Of a stretch of DNA of 64,000 nucleotides, positions 1 to 9,195 are shown piece after piece. Origin of the DNA: Phycisphaerae bacterium (lineage in GTDB: Bacteria > Planctomycetota > Phycisphaerae > UBA1845); the NCBI GenBank assembly GCA_024102815.1, contig JAGFJJ010000057.1, positions 46,016 through 110,015 on the forward strand. Direction: 5' to 3'. The notes beneath the pieces were generated by a model. The model had not been told where the DNA came from. It searched no databases and saw only the letters and a list, made by a program, of their open reading frames with translations. The first letter of the stretch is position 1. Each line of letters opens with the position of its first letter. Both the position numbers and the translations under genes were made by a program.

Positions 1-2499
1 ATTGTCAACGAGCGAGCTGAAGGGCACCGACGGGATCACCGTGGCCACATCACAAGTTTCCGCAACCGGAGCCGGGCACATAAACGCCGGGCAGGCTTCA
101 CCCTGGAACCACTGACCACCCGCACCGTCGCAGGCCGCCTCACCGCTCGTGCTGTCGCACGTACCCATGACGCAGCAGGCACCGGTGCACGGAATCGCCG
201 TGGAGCAGGCGCTGCCACCGTCGGTGACGTGCAGCTCGAAGTTGCCTCGCGCCGTGCTGAACCCACCGACGTGGATGTAATAGGTATGGCCAGGCAGCGA
301 GCACCACGAGAAGCTCGACTGGAGCGTGCCGCCCGAGTCGTCGTTGCCGCCGATGCAGCCCGCCGGACCGCAATCGCAGAAGACCTGTATCTTCGTGTCG
401 AAGTCGGTACCCGCGAAGATCGTGCTGGCCGTCAGCGTGTTGCCGTTGCCCACCACGGTGTACCACAGGCCCGCACCCGGCGAGCTCGTGCCGCAGGTCG
501 GGGCAGCGTCATCGCCGGCGTACTCGTTGTTGCCGAAGACCGGCGTGCCGAGCGTGACCGCCTCGGCCACGTCGCAACTGTCGTTGGCCGGGCAGGGGTT
601 CGGCGAGCAGGTCGAGTCGTCGCCCAGATAAACGCCGCCGGTCAGATCGCACGTGCGGGACGATACGTCGCCGACGCAGGTGCCGTCACCCGGGCAGCAG
701 CCGCCCGTTGGACACGGAGCGCAATCCAGCGACACCGTGTAATCGGAACCGCAGTCGATGCCGGTGAACACGCTCGGGAGAACGAGCAGCCAGTAGGTGC
801 CCGGTCCGAGGCATTGCGTCAGGTCGACCTTCTCGCACTCGTCGCCCGTGGCACTGGCGATGACGGTCGCGCCGGCGCAACCGGCGGTCGTGTCAACGAT
901 GAATGCCGAAACCGGGAACTCGGCCTCGACCGACCAGGTGATCTGCTGTTCCGTGGTAATGGTCAGCTCGTACCAGTCGGTGTCACGATAGTCGTCCACG
1001 CCGAACGTGAACGTGCCGGCCTCGCCGCAGATCGTGTCGCCGCAGGCGACCATCTGGAATACCTCGGGAACCGAGTTGCAGCCGCCGTTGTACGTGTCGT
1101 CATAATCTTCGCCGCACAGCGGCTCGCCTTCCGCAAGGGCACCCTGCGGGCAGGGGACGACACACGGGCAGATGCCCGCCGTCGCGCACGAGGTGAACTC
1201 GCCCTGGAAGATGAAGTCACCGCTGGCCGTGTCGCACTGCGAAGGCGGAACATCGGTGCAGCCGCCGACCACAATGTCGCAGCAGGCGCCGGTGATCTGA
1301 CCGCACGGCGGGTCGATGTCTTCGCAACGCGTCTCGGCGAAGAAGAGGGAACCCGGATCACAGGTGCCCTGTACGCAGTCCTCGCAAACGCCGGTCAGGT
1401 TGTCGCAGCACGCACCGTACGGCGGCGGGCCGGAGCTACCCGACAGGCAGAACGCCAAGTTGTAGTCAGCGCCGAATACGGACACACCCGGATCCCAGTT
1501 CGGGGTGCTCGGGCCGTAGTCCAGATAAATCGGCGAACCGGGCTGCGGCTGGGGCAGTCCGTTGACCGTGTAGGTGGCAATGACGAGCCAGGCCTGACCG
1601 CCGACCGGAACGTCCTGCACGGCGCGGAAGCCGAACCACCAGGTGCCGGCCGTCAGATTGATGTTCAAACCGGTGATGGAATAGAACTGGATCGGGTCGC
1701 CGAACAGCGGACCGTCAAGCGTATCAATCCGCGTGGCAGGAACGCCCGCCCCGGAATCAAACACGGAACCCGGGGCGCCGGCGGCATCGTTGAGAACGAT
1801 GTAGTCGGCCGTGCCGGTCCAGTTCATCGTGACGGGGTCGTTACCCCACCAGTGGATCCCGGTGATGTTCGTATCCGCCGCGAGCGTGGCATCATCAACG
1901 ACGAAACGGGCGAGACTGCCATCCGTGCGGCGCTCCGCCGAAAGGGAGTTGATATCGGGATCGTTCGTGTCGTACGTGCCGTTCGAATAGGCAACGCTCG
2001 GCAGATTGGAGCAGTCATCTCCAATGGCCAGAGCGGCACCCGGCGCGCCGGCGACGGCGGCCTTGTTCGCCGGAACCTCGACCGGCGGAACGGTCTTGGC
2101 AGGCTCCAGCGTGTTGCGACCCGGCTTCAGGTCGGCAAGCTGGTCGACGTATTCGGCGCGAGCGCCTTCGTTCGTCCAGCGCACCAGAACCGAGACGTCG
2201 CGGGAAGGAAGATCGAGCTTCACTTCCGCACGGGCATCGCCCGGGATGCTGAGTTGAACGGTCGCCCCGTCGGCGGTCGTTCCCTTCACATTCCAGACGC
2301 CAGGGCTGGCTTCGGCGATGCGGCTGTTGTCCGCACCACCCGTAACCCAGTCCACGTGGACGTCGGGCATGAGATTGCCGGCCGCATCAACGACCGCAAT
2401 CTCCACATTTCGCGGCTGGCTTGCCTGCACCGTGCAGACCATCAGCCCTACCGCACAGACGCACAGCGCGCCTATCCGAGAAAACTTGTACGTACCCAT
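1..2499 (-). CDS. Secreted Cys-rich modular protein (3' end beyond window)
   Basis: An open frame runs from the ATG at 2499 to base 1 with no stop (833 codons), so the C-terminus is missing. The start has a strong AGGGAGGG Shine-Dalgarno sequence and begins MGTYKFSRIGALCVCAVGL, a Sec signal peptide ending near residues 26-28. An Ig- or carboxypeptidase-like beta region follows, then a large Ser/Gly/Asp-rich domain. Beyond about residue 350 there are repeated cysteine modules starting GACC or GGCC, alternating with domains resembling bacterial pre-peptidase C-terminal beta-sandwiches (for example GLWYTVVGNG, TYYIHVGGFS). Such modular exported proteins are common in planctomycetes and usually end in a surface-anchoring tail, which is not visible here. 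Function is unknown; adhesion or a surface matrix role is a guess. A long open frame on the opposite strand is a codon-bias artefact. Confidence 0.8.
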   Translation of the reverse strand, partial: MGTYKFSRIGALCVCAVGLMVCTVQASQPRNVEIAVVDAAGNLMPDVHVDWVTGGADNSRIAEASPGVWNVKGTTADGATVQLSIPGDARAEVKLDLPSRDVSVLVRWTNEGARAEYVDQLADLKPGRNTLEPAKTVPPVEVPANKAAVAGAPGAALAIGDDCSNLPSVAYSNGTYDTNDPDINSLSAERRTDGSLARFVVDDATLAADTNITGIHWWGNDPVTMNWTGTADYIVLNDAAGAPGSVFDSGAGVPATRIDTLDGPLFGDPIQFYSITGLNINLTAGTWWFGFRAVQDVPVGGQAWLVIATYTVNGLPQPQPGSPIYLDYGPSTPNWDPGVSVFGADYNLAFCLSGSSGPPPYGACCDNLTGVCEDCVQGTCDPGSLFFAETRCEDIDPPCGQITGACCDIVVGGCTDVPPSQCDTASGDFIFQGEFTSCATAGICPCVVPCPQGALAEGEPLCGEDYDDTYNGGCNSVPEVFQMVACGDTICGEAGTFTFGVDDYRDTDWYELTITTEQQITWSVEAEFPVSAFIVDTTAGCAGATVIASATGDECEKVDLTQCLGPGTYWLLVLPSVFTGIDCGSDYTVSLDCAPCPTGGCCPGDGTCVGDVSSRTCDLTGGVYLGDDSTCSPNPCPANDSCDVAEAVTLGTPVFGNNEYAGDDAAPTCGTSSPGAGLWYTVVGNGNTLTASTIFAGTDFDTKIQVFCDCGPAGCIGGNDDSGGTLQSSFSWCSLPGHTYYIHVGGFSTARGNFELHVTDGGSACSTAIPCTGACCVMGTCDSTSGEAACDGAGGQWFQGEACPAFMCPAPVAETCDVATVIPSVPFSSLVDN

Positions 2500-2895
2500 G
2501 ATCCCTCCCTTTCCAAGTTGCACAGCGCCGTTTCACTCGGCTCACCCGGAGAAAAACGACATCCCTACCTGTATTGATGTGACGGCCTCGTGACGCGGGA
2601 GCCCTGCGGGATATGCCCAATGAGGTGCTTCTACCGCCTCCGACAAGGTCGCAAGCTCCGATACTAAGTAGTTACGTCAAACGTTGCAAGAAAAAACATT
2701 GGGAAGTTTGCCCCCTTTAGCATTGCCGCTGGAGTGCGGGGGATTGGGCAGGACTAGGTCGAGAACGGGCGGGAAGGCCGGGTGATCAAGCGTAAAGATT
2801 TTTTTAATATGGTCTTATAACTACAGGCTGGAGACAGGAGGTCGCCTGTGCTTCAATGAAAACATATTTTTTACGTTTTTATTGGAATCTGAGAA
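2500..2895. other. Intergenic region, 396 bp
   Basis: No gene is seen. It holds the 5' region of the leftward Cys-rich gene (candidate promoter at 2661-2689), an AT-rich stretch around 2800-2890 and an imperfect hairpin (ACAGGC 2823-2828 with GCCTGT 2844-2849) that could end the leftward chemoreceptor transcript, although no clear U-tract follows it on that strand. Confidence 0.5.
2661..2689 (-). promoter_or_regulatory. Candidate sigma-70-like promoter for the Cys-rich secreted protein
   Basis: Read on the minus strand there is a -35-like TTGCAA (2684-2689), a 17-nt spacer and a -10-like TAGTAT (2661-2666), each matching the consensus at 4 of 6 positions. The -10 lies about 160 nt upstream of the ATG at 2499. 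Planctomycete promoter consensus is poorly defined, so this is only a candidate. Confidence 0.3.
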
Positions 2896-4596
2896 TCAGA
2901 AATCACTCAGGGACGCTTCGCCGGAAAACGCGTGTTGCTCGAACGTCGCTCCAGTTCGTGCACTGCCGGTCTGGCGCGGAGCGGAACCGTTCGGTCGGGC
3001 CCTTGTTGCATCCGTCATCGAAGCGCTCCCGGTTGATCGGCCCTCGGCCTTCGACGATTGCCTGCTACCGGATTCGCCGTTCACCATGCCGGCCAGGTGA
3101 TCCACCATGGACATCAAGCTGGCCGCCTGAGCGCTGAGCTCTTCAGAGGCCGCGGCCGATTCCTCGGCTCCCGCGGCATTCTGCTGGGTCACGCCGTTCA
3201 TCTGCGAAACCGCTGTGTTGATCTGCTCCACGCCCGACGCCTGCTCCCGGGAACCGCGGTTGATTGCATCCAGCAGATCCGCGATGCGCGCTACGTCCGA
3301 GCTGATCGTCGTGAGGGACTCTCCGACGGCGGAAGCCACGGCCGTTCCCTGCTTGGCATTCTGAACGGACGCGTCGATCAAGGTTGTCGTCTCGCGGGCC
3401 GCCTGTGCAGCCCGGAGAGCGAGATTCCGCACTTCGCCCGCCACGACGGCGAAACCCTTGCCGTGGTCGCCGGCGCGAGCCGCCTCGACCGCAGCGTTCA
3501 GCGCCAGCAAGTTGGTCTGGAATGCGATTTCCTCGATCACCTTGATGATCTTGCTGATCTGCGAGGACGAGCTGTCAATCCCGTCCATGGCCGTGGTCAA
3601 CTGGGCCATGACCTGGTCGCTGTTTCGGGCGGCCTCACGGGCCTGATCGGCAATCCGGTTCGCTTGTTCCGACTTATCAGCGTTGTCGCGCGTCTTCGAG
3701 GAGAGTTCCTGAAGCGCGGCCGACGTCTCTTCCAGGGACGACGCTTGTTCCGTGGCGCCCTCCGCGACCTGTTGTGCGGCGGAAGAAACCTGCTGCGAAG
3801 CATCGTCGACCTGCTCGGCTCCCTCGCGCATGCTGCACACCACGGCATTCATGGGTCTGATCACCTTGCGCGTCAGGATGACGAAGAACAGCCCCGATCC
3901 GGCAATGATCAACACGGCGACCATCAAGCCGGCCTTTCGCATCGATGCGGCGATCTGTGCGTCGGCTTCATCCAATGACTGGACAATCTCGAAAGCGCCG
4001 TGGATCTCACCGACCTTCCAGTTTTCCATCCGGGTGCCCGTGGGGTCGAGCCCCTGGTCGTTTCCCCAGTATTCCGCCGACATCTTGGGATCGCCGTGGC
4101 AAAGCATGCAGTCCTGCGTGAGCTTCACGGGGCGGAAGTAACGAATCGCGTTCCGCTCCTTGTCGATCTCGTAGTATTCGGCCAACGATTGCTCATGCAT
4201 CATGTTCAACACGCGAGCCTCGAACGCGTCCGGCTCGTTTTGCGGATTTCGGGCCTGAAACTTCGGTACACGGAATTCGAACCCACCCTCCTTGGCTTTG
4301 GCCATGGCGGCTTGCCAGGCGGTGACCACCGGAACGGCGCTGAGAACCTTGCCCAGCTGTTTTTCATCCGCCCACTTCTTGAGTTCCGCAGCCGTGAAGA
4401 TGCCCTGATCCCACTTCTTTCCCATTTCCTCACGGGTCGACTCGGCCGTCAGGATCACACTGCGGGCCTTCTCGACGTACTGTTGCGTGACCTTGTCCTT
4501 CGCCTCAAAGTAGTAGAAAACGAAGAGCACGACGGCAACCGCCACGAGCTGAAGGGCGGCGATGGACAAGACGCGGGTACGAAGGTCCAGACGCAT
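2896..4596 (-). CDS. Methyl-accepting chemotaxis protein with c-haem sensor domain
   Basis: 566 aa. Transmembrane segment 1 is at about residues 10-30 and segment 2 at about 222-244, so residues 31-221 are periplasmic. That region resembles the Tll0287-like (DUF3365) sensor fold and carries a covalent haem motif, CMLCH, at 163-167, followed by GDP. A HAMP-like linker follows, then a long methyl-accepting signalling domain whose hairpin tip contains [21 protein letters not shown]. Chemoreceptors with periplasmic c-haem domains are known in Geobacter and sense redox state or gases; a similar role is inferred. The start has AGGAG about 7 nt upstream. No other che gene lies in the window, so its kinase must be encoded elsewhere. 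The C-terminal tail is Ser/Thr/Arg-rich and lacks an obvious NWETF-type pentapeptide. Confidence 0.9.
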   Translation of the reverse strand: MRLDLRTRVLSIAALQLVAVAVVLFVFYYFEAKDKVTQQYVEKARSVILTAESTREEMGKKWDQGIFTAAELKKWADEKQLGKVLSAVPVVTAWQAAMAKAKEGGFEFRVPKFQARNPQNEPDAFEARVLNMMHEQSLAEYYEIDKERNAIRYFRPVKLTQDCMLCHGDPKMSAEYWGNDQGLDPTGTRMENWKVGEIHGAFEIVQSLDEADAQIAASMRKAGLMVAVLIIAGSGLFFVILTRKVIRPMNAVVCSMREGAEQVDDASQQVSSAAQQVAEGATEQASSLEETSAALQELSSKTRDNADKSEQANRIADQAREAARNSDQVMAQLTTAMDGIDSSSSQISKIIKVIEEIAFQTNLLALNAAVEAARAGDHGKGFAVVAGEVRNLALRAAQAARETTTLIDASVQNAKQGTAVASAVGESLTTISSDVARIADLLDAINRGSREQASGVEQINTAVSQMNGVTQQNAAGAEESAAASEELSAQAASLMSMVDHLAGMVNGESGSRQSSKAEGRSTGSASMTDATRARPNGSAPRQTGSARTGATFEQHAFSGEASLSDF

Positions 4597-4931
4597 GCGA
4601 TGAACTCCTGAGGGCGCGCCGATTCCGGTATCCCATTTAGGAACCGGTGGGCGCGTTGTTCGTTTCTGTCATTGGATAGAATCGGATTTAAACGAATCCT
4701 GATTCATCATGCCGAGCGGCCTCAGGAACGCTCAACGCTGTGCGGCGTGCCGTCCCGAAATAGCGCGCGAACCGCGTCGGAACAAGGCGCATTCGACTAC
4801 ATGCGGGCGAGGCACGGTAATGCCGTCGGTCTCTTCCTTGCGGAAGACGGTTCTACATCTGCATTATTGCCCGCGAGAATCAATTGGCGAGGTCCATTTA
4901 TTCAGGACAGCTTGGCGGAGAGGGATCTGGC
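4597..4931. other. Intergenic region between divergent genes, 335 bp
   Basis: This lies between the leftward chemoreceptor and rightward YjbQ, so it should contain both promoters. A small inverted repeat (GGATT 4684-4688, AATCC 4695-4699) is present. Open frames here overlap the YjbQ start out of frame and look like noise. No convincing promoter was identified. Confidence 0.4.
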
Positions 4932-5351
4932 ATGAAGTCTCACCGAAAAGAACTTGTCTTTAATACGCCCGGCCGCCGGGCGTTTATCAACATCACGTCG
5001 CAGGTTCAGGCCGCAGTGGATGAAAGCGGTGTCCAGGAAGGTCTTTGCCTGGTCAACCCGATGCACATTACGGCCAGCGTGTTCATCAACGATGACGAGC
5101 ACGGTTTGCATCAGGACTACGAAGCGTGGCTGGAGCGACTCGCCCCGCACGCGCCCATCGAGCAGTATCAGCACAATCGCACCGGCGAGGACAATGCGGA
5201 CGCCCATCTCAAACGTCAGGTCATGGGACGGGAAGTCGTCGTGGCGATCACGGGCGGCGCGCTGGATTTCGGGCGCTGGGAACAGATCTTCTACGGCGAG
5301 TTCGACGGCAGGCGGCCCAAGCGCGTGCTGATCAAGATCATCGGAGCGTAG
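4932..5351 (+). CDS. yjbQ: YjbQ family protein (UPF0047; secondary thiamine-phosphate synthase type)
   Basis: 139 aa, the usual length for this family. Conserved stretches include [18 protein letters not shown], the [16 protein letters not shown] region with the family's His/Asp cluster, and the C-terminal half ending in VLIKIIGA. E. coli YjbQ can replace thiamine-phosphate synthase weakly, but the family's main role is unsettled. A longer frame opens at 4884; I chose the ATG at 4932 because homologues begin at this point and GGAGAGGG lies upstream. The next gene starts 140 bp downstream on the same strand. Confidence 0.85.
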   Translation: MKSHRKELVFNTPGRRAFINITSQVQAAVDESGVQEGLCLVNPMHITASVFINDDEHGLHQDYEAWLERLAPHAPIEQYQHNRTGEDNADAHLKRQVMGREVVVAITGGALDFGRWEQIFYGEFDGRRPKRVLIKIIGA

Positions 5352-5491
5352 CCGGGGGACGGTTCCAGGCACGGCAGAGTTTGCCGTCAGGACCGGAACG
5401 AAGAAAATGGCCAACTCGTCATTCCTGCGGAGTGTCGCCCCAGCGCGAATTCGCAGGCTTTGTCTCGCAAATGTTCCACGGGGAGTAGCCC

Positions 5492-6295
5492 ATGCGGGCG
5501 GATCGCGTCGGCGTTGATCTCGACGATCTTCGGTTGCCGCTCAAGACGGCGATGGCCGCGGCATCGGAGCTGGATCTGCGCTCCGTGGAGTTTGCCACCG
5601 TCCGCGGTGAGCTTGCCCCGCGAAATCTGTCGAGTTCCGGGCGCCGGCATCTGGCCAAGCTGGCCCGCGACGTGGGATTGTCCATCGAAGCGCTGACCGC
5701 CGACCTGCCGGGGCTGCGATTTCACGATCCGGAGACCGTCGACGAGCGCATCACGCGCACCTGCGAGGTCATCGAGCTGGCCGCCGAAATGCGCGTGCCC
5801 GTGGTGACGGCGGTGGTAGGATCGCTTGGAAAAGGGGAAAGCCCGGGCGCGGAGGCGATGGTGCTCCAGGCGCTCCAGCAGGTGGGCGGCGTGGCCGATG
5901 CCCGCGGCGTGACCTTCGCGATTCGTCCGGCCCGCGACGGCGCGGACGAGGTCGCGACGCTCCTCAAGCGGCTGGGTTGTCCGTCCGTGCGCGTGGGACT
6001 CGACCCCGCTGCGCTGGTTATGCATGGCATGAACCCCTTGAAGATCATCGAGTGGGCGGCGCGGGACATTGCCCTGCTTCATGCGCGCGATGCGACGGCG
6101 GGGCGGGTGGACCGTCCCGGCCACGAATCGCCGCTGGGAGAAGGTGAGGTCGACTTGGCCGGCGTGATGGCCTGCCTGGCGGCGGCGGACTACGGTGGAC
6201 CCATGATCATTCGGAGAACGCAGTCGGCCAACCCGAGAAACGACATCGCCCGGGCAAGCGCGATTGTTCGGGGACTCCTCCCGTCCGGTGCTTGA
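5492..6295 (+). CDS. Sugar phosphate isomerase/epimerase-like TIM-barrel protein
   Basis: 267 aa. The layout fits the AP-endonuclease-2/xylose isomerase-like TIM barrel: an N-terminal strand with RSVEFATVRGEL, a middle metal-site region VRVGLDPAAL, IALLHARDA in the sixth-strand position where a metal-binding His is expected, and PLGEGEVDLAGV, the common 'G.G.vd...v' signature. GGGGAG precedes the ATG. The substrate cannot be read from the sequence. It follows yjbQ by 140 bp and could be cotranscribed. The next gene converges on it. Confidence 0.75.
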   Translation: MRADRVGVDLDDLRLPLKTAMAAASELDLRSVEFATVRGELAPRNLSSSGRRHLAKLARDVGLSIEALTADLPGLRFHDPETVDERITRTCEVIELAAEMRVPVVTAVVGSLGKGESPGAEAMVLQALQQVGGVADARGVTFAIRPARDGADEVATLLKRLGCPSVRVGLDPAALVMHGMNPLKIIEWAARDIALLHARDATAGRVDRPGHESPLGEGEVDLAGVMACLAAADYGGPMIIRRTQSANPRNDIARASAIVRGLLPSGA

Positions 6296-6412
6296 TTGAC
6301 CTCCATTCAACTTCCGCAGCGACTCGAGCGCTTTGCCCTGTGAAATGGCAGGTCAGGAGAGGGGACCATACCGTTTCTGGCGCTGCCGCTGGCGGATGAT
6401 CGCTTGCAGTGT

Positions 6413-7204
6413 TCAGAGTTCCCGCAGGTGCCAGCCGCCGTCGACGTGCAGCACGAGACCCGTACTGAAGGGAAACGACCCGCGAGCCACCGCCCCCACG
6501 GCCGCGGCGACTTCCTCCGGCTTGCCCCAGCGATTGATGGGGGCCATGCCGTCGGCGAGCTTGCTGTTGTAATAGGCACGGGTTGTATCTGACGACGTCA
6601 TGTCTGTTTCGATGATCCCCGGGGCAACTTCGTAGACATTGATGCCAAACTCCGCCAGGCGGATGGCGAACAGCGTCGTCACCATGCTCAGGCCGGCCTT
6701 GCTGATGCAGTACTCTCCATAGTTTCGGGCGGCGGTGTAGGAGCGGAGTGATGAGATGTTCACGATTGTACCGCCCTGGATCGATCCGTCCTTGATGAGG
6801 TTGATCATCTCGTTGGCCACGCGCTGGGTCATGAAATACGGGGCGCGGAGGTTCACGTTGAGGATGCGGTCGTAGCTCTTCTCGTCCGTCTCCAGAATGT
6901 CCATGCGCACTTTGGGAGCGATACCCGCGTTGTTGACCAGCAGGTCGATGCGTCCGAAGCGCTCCATGGCGAACGCGACGATAAGGTCGCGGTGTGACTT
7001 GGCGGCAATGTCGCCCTGGCAGATGTCCACGGGCACGCCGGTGGCTTCGACCTGTTCGCGGGTACGCTCGGCCGCGCCGAGGTCGTTGTGGAAATTGATC
7101 ACCACGGCATAGCCGGCGCGAGCGAGTTCGATGCATATCGCTCGCCCGATGCCTCGTGATCCGCCCGTAACCAGCGCGACTTTTTCTTTAATCATGGCCC
7201 GCAA
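6413..7204 (-). CDS. 3-oxoacyl-ACP reductase-like short-chain dehydrogenase (SDR)
   Basis: 263 aa classical SDR. The Rossmann motif TGGSRGIG (13-20) binds NAD(P), NNAG follows, and the catalytic Ser (NISS) and Tyr-x-x-x-Lys (YCISK) are present. The C-terminus has the usual GLVLHVDGGWHL. Close to FabG-type ketoreductases, but there are no neighbouring fatty-acid genes, so a carbohydrate or secondary alcohol substrate is equally possible. It lies 224 bp downstream of rpsU on the same strand. Confidence 0.85.
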   Translation of the reverse strand: MRAMIKEKVALVTGGSRGIGRAICIELARAGYAVVINFHNDLGAAERTREQVEATGVPVDICQGDIAAKSHRDLIVAFAMERFGRIDLLVNNAGIAPKVRMDILETDEKSYDRILNVNLRAPYFMTQRVANEMINLIKDGSIQGGTIVNISSLRSYTAARNYGEYCISKAGLSMVTTLFAIRLAEFGINVYEVAPGIIETDMTSSDTTRAYYNSKLADGMAPINRWGKPEEVAAAVGAVARGSFPFSTGLVLHVDGGWHLREL

Positions 7205-7428
7205 TCTCCGCGGTGGATGGTCTCGAGGAGGGCACTATAGCGAACGCCCGGTGCCGGGTCACTATCGGCGGCGGGGAAGAATGGTCGGCGATTGGCTGCG
7301 GGAATCCGAATCCCCTCGGATGAAGCCGTGTTCAAGCCATGGACTCGTGGCGTGTGCTGTGCGCACGGGAACTGACCGGACTTGAAACCGGCCGCGTGCT
7401 GCTCGGCAGGAGCGTGGAGAGTAGGGGC

Positions 7429-7620
7429 CTAGCGGGGAAGATCGTCGCGTTCGGCCTTGCGGGCCATCTTTCGCGATTGACGACGCTTCCGCTCGGAGGG
7501 CTTTTCGTAATAGCTGTGGCGCTTCATGTCGCGCGTGAGGCCTTCGCGCTGACAGAGGCGCTTGAAACGCTTGAGCATCTGCTGGATCGACTCGTTGCCT
7601 CGGGGTCTGATCTTTACCAA
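7429..7620 (-). CDS. rpsU: Small ribosomal subunit protein bS21
   Basis: 63 aa, basic, with the family pattern VKIRPRGNESIQQMLKRF, then REGLTRDMKRHSYYEKPSE and a C-terminal Lys/Arg tail. bS21 sits near the 3' end of 16S rRNA on the 30S platform and aids initiation. The start codon is TTG (7618-7620), preceded by a near-perfect GAGGAGG Shine-Dalgarno; no ATG is available in frame at the right place. It lies 200 bp downstream of hslU on the same strand. The spacer contains a CCTTGC/GCAAGG hairpin (7754-7768) and a GATAA-A-TTATC palindrome (7772-7782). Confidence 0.92.
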   Translation of the reverse strand: MVKIRPRGNESIQQMLKRFKRLCQREGLTRDMKRHSYYEKPSERKRRQSRKMARKAERDDLPR

Positions 7621-7753
7621 GGGTCCTCCTCAATCTGAAATCGAATGCCGCTCGTTACCTCAAACCCGATCCCGTTCCCACGGGGGCGGGGCATTGTAAG
7701 GCGGATTGCAGCCGGCCGCCAGTGGTCAAGACGATCGCGTCAAGGACAACGAG

Positions 7754-7782
7754 CCTTGCTCTGCAAGGTCCGATAAATTATC
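7754..7782 (-). promoter_or_regulatory. Hairpin and adjacent palindrome between hslU and rpsU
   Basis: A perfect 6-bp stem (CCTTGC 7754-7759, GCAAGG 7763-7768, loop TCT) lies next to an 11-nt palindrome GATAAATTATC (7772-7782). It sits about 40-70 bp past the hslU stop and about 135-160 bp before the rpsU start. It could be an attenuator, an mRNA processing site or an operator; no U-tract supports a classical terminator. Confidence 0.25.
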
Positions 7783-7820
7783 CGAAATGCCCTTCCTGCC
7801 TATCTTACGGAATCTGCGCG

Positions 7821-9164
7821 TCACAGGATAAATCGGCTCAGGTCGGCGTCCTGGCTCACGTCCGCGAGGCGTTCGTTCACCTTGGCCGCGTCTATGACCA
7901 CCGTTTCCCCGGCTCGGTCGGGGGCCTCGAAGCTGAGGTCTTCCATCAGCTTTTCCATGATGGTCATCAGCCGGCGGGCGCCGATGTTCTCCGTCGACTG
8001 GTTTACCCGCTGGGCGATGTCGGCCAGGGCGACGATGGCGTCGTCCGTGAATTTGACCGTGACGCCTTCCGTGCCGAGCAGGGCGATTTGCTGCCTGGTA
8101 AGGGCGTTTTCCGGCTCGCGGAGGATGCGGATGAAGTCGTCGCGGCTGAGCGCGTCGAGCTCGACGCGGATGGGTAACCGGCCCTGGAGCTCGGGCATGA
8201 GCTCACTGGGCTTGGTGGCATGGAACGCCCCCGCGGCAATAAAAAGAATATGGTCCGTCCGGACCGGCCCGTATCGCGTGGTGACCGTGCAGCCCTCGAT
8301 AATGGGCAGCAGGTCGCGCTGCACGCCCTGCCGGGAGACATCCGGCCCATGCTGCGAGCTCGGTCCGGCAAGTTTGTCGATCTCGTCAAGAAACACGAGC
8401 CCCGAGGTCTCCGTCCGCCGCAGGGCAATCTCCTGCACCTTCTCCCGATCGATGAGGCGGTCACATTGCTGCTGGAAGAGGATGCCCCGCGCCTCGCGAA
8501 TGGGAATCGAGCGCAGCTTGGATTGCGTCGGCATCAGCTTCTCCATGAAGCTCTGAAAGTCGGGGTCGAGCTGATCCATCCCCACCGTGGCCATGATGCC
8601 CGTCGGCGCCGCCCGCGTCTCCACTCGAATCTCGACCATGCGCTCCTCGAGGTCGCCCGCGCGGAGTTGGGCGCGAAGCTTTTCTCGATTCCGGCGGCGT
8701 CGCTCGGCGATGTCCCCGTCGCCTTCGGAGACGGACCGATCCGCCTCCGTGGCGGGAATCAATGCGTCGAGAAGTTGTTCTTCGGTCAGGCGATCGGCTT
8801 CGGCGCGGACCACTTCCGTCTGCTCCGTCCGGACCATGTGAATGGCCAGTTCCACGAGGTCGCGGATGAGGCTCTCCACGTCGCGCCCGTGGTAGCCGAC
8901 TTCGGTGAACTTCGTCGCTTCCACCTTGATGAACGGCGCGTTGACCAGTCCCGCCAGTCGCCGGGCAATCTCCGTCTTCCCCACGCCGGTCGGGCCGATC
9001 AGGATCATGTTCGCGGGCATCACCTCGTTGGACAGCTCTTCGGGAAGCTGTTGCCTCCGCCAGCGGTTACGAATGGCAACGGCCGCGGCGCGTTTGGCCT
9101 TGTCCTGCCCGATGATGTAACGGTCGAGCGCGGCGACGATTTCCTTGGGTGTCAGTTCGCTCAT
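7821..9164 (-). CDS. hslU: ATP-dependent protease ATPase subunit HslU (ClpY)
   Basis: 447 aa AAA+ unfoldase that feeds substrates to the HslV peptidase. Walker A is GPTGVGKT (57-64), Walker B is LVFLDEID, and the pore-loop region carries the family GYHGRDVESLIRDL motif. The C-terminus ends DLSRFIL, matching the conserved tail that docks into HslV. The start ATG is 31 bp after the alaS stop, so alaS-hslU are probably cotranscribed. hslV is usually immediately upstream of hslU; here it is about 10 kb away on the other strand (19374-19925). Confidence 0.95.
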   Translation of the reverse strand: MSELTPKEIVAALDRYIIGQDKAKRAAAVAIRNRWRRQQLPEELSNEVMPANMILIGPTGVGKTEIARRLAGLVNAPFIKVEATKFTEVGYHGRDVESLIRDLVELAIHMVRTEQTEVVRAEADRLTEEQLLDALIPATEADRSVSEGDGDIAERRRRNREKLRAQLRAGDLEERMVEIRVETRAAPTGIMATVGMDQLDPDFQSFMEKLMPTQSKLRSIPIREARGILFQQQCDRLIDREKVQEIALRRTETSGLVFLDEIDKLAGPSSQHGPDVSRQGVQRDLLPIIEGCTVTTRYGPVRTDHILFIAAGAFHATKPSELMPELQGRLPIRVELDALSRDDFIRILREPENALTRQQIALLGTEGVTVKFTDDAIVALADIAQRVNQSTENIGARRLMTIMEKLMEDLSFEAPDRAGETVVIDAAKVNERLADVSQDADLSRFIL

Positions 9165-9195
9165 GTTCTCTTTCGTGATTCGTCCTCGCGGACGC

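Noticed and set aside
229..2577. Long open frame (782 codons) on the plus strand
   Set aside because: It is the reverse complement of the truncated Cys-rich secreted gene, has no ribosome site or signal peptide, and shows the Arg/Ala/Gly-rich, low-Lys pattern typical of antisense frames in GC-rich DNA.
4672..4935. 87-codon frame overlapping the yjbQ start
   Set aside because: Begins with TTG without a ribosome site, shows no domain and overlaps the true yjbQ start out of frame.
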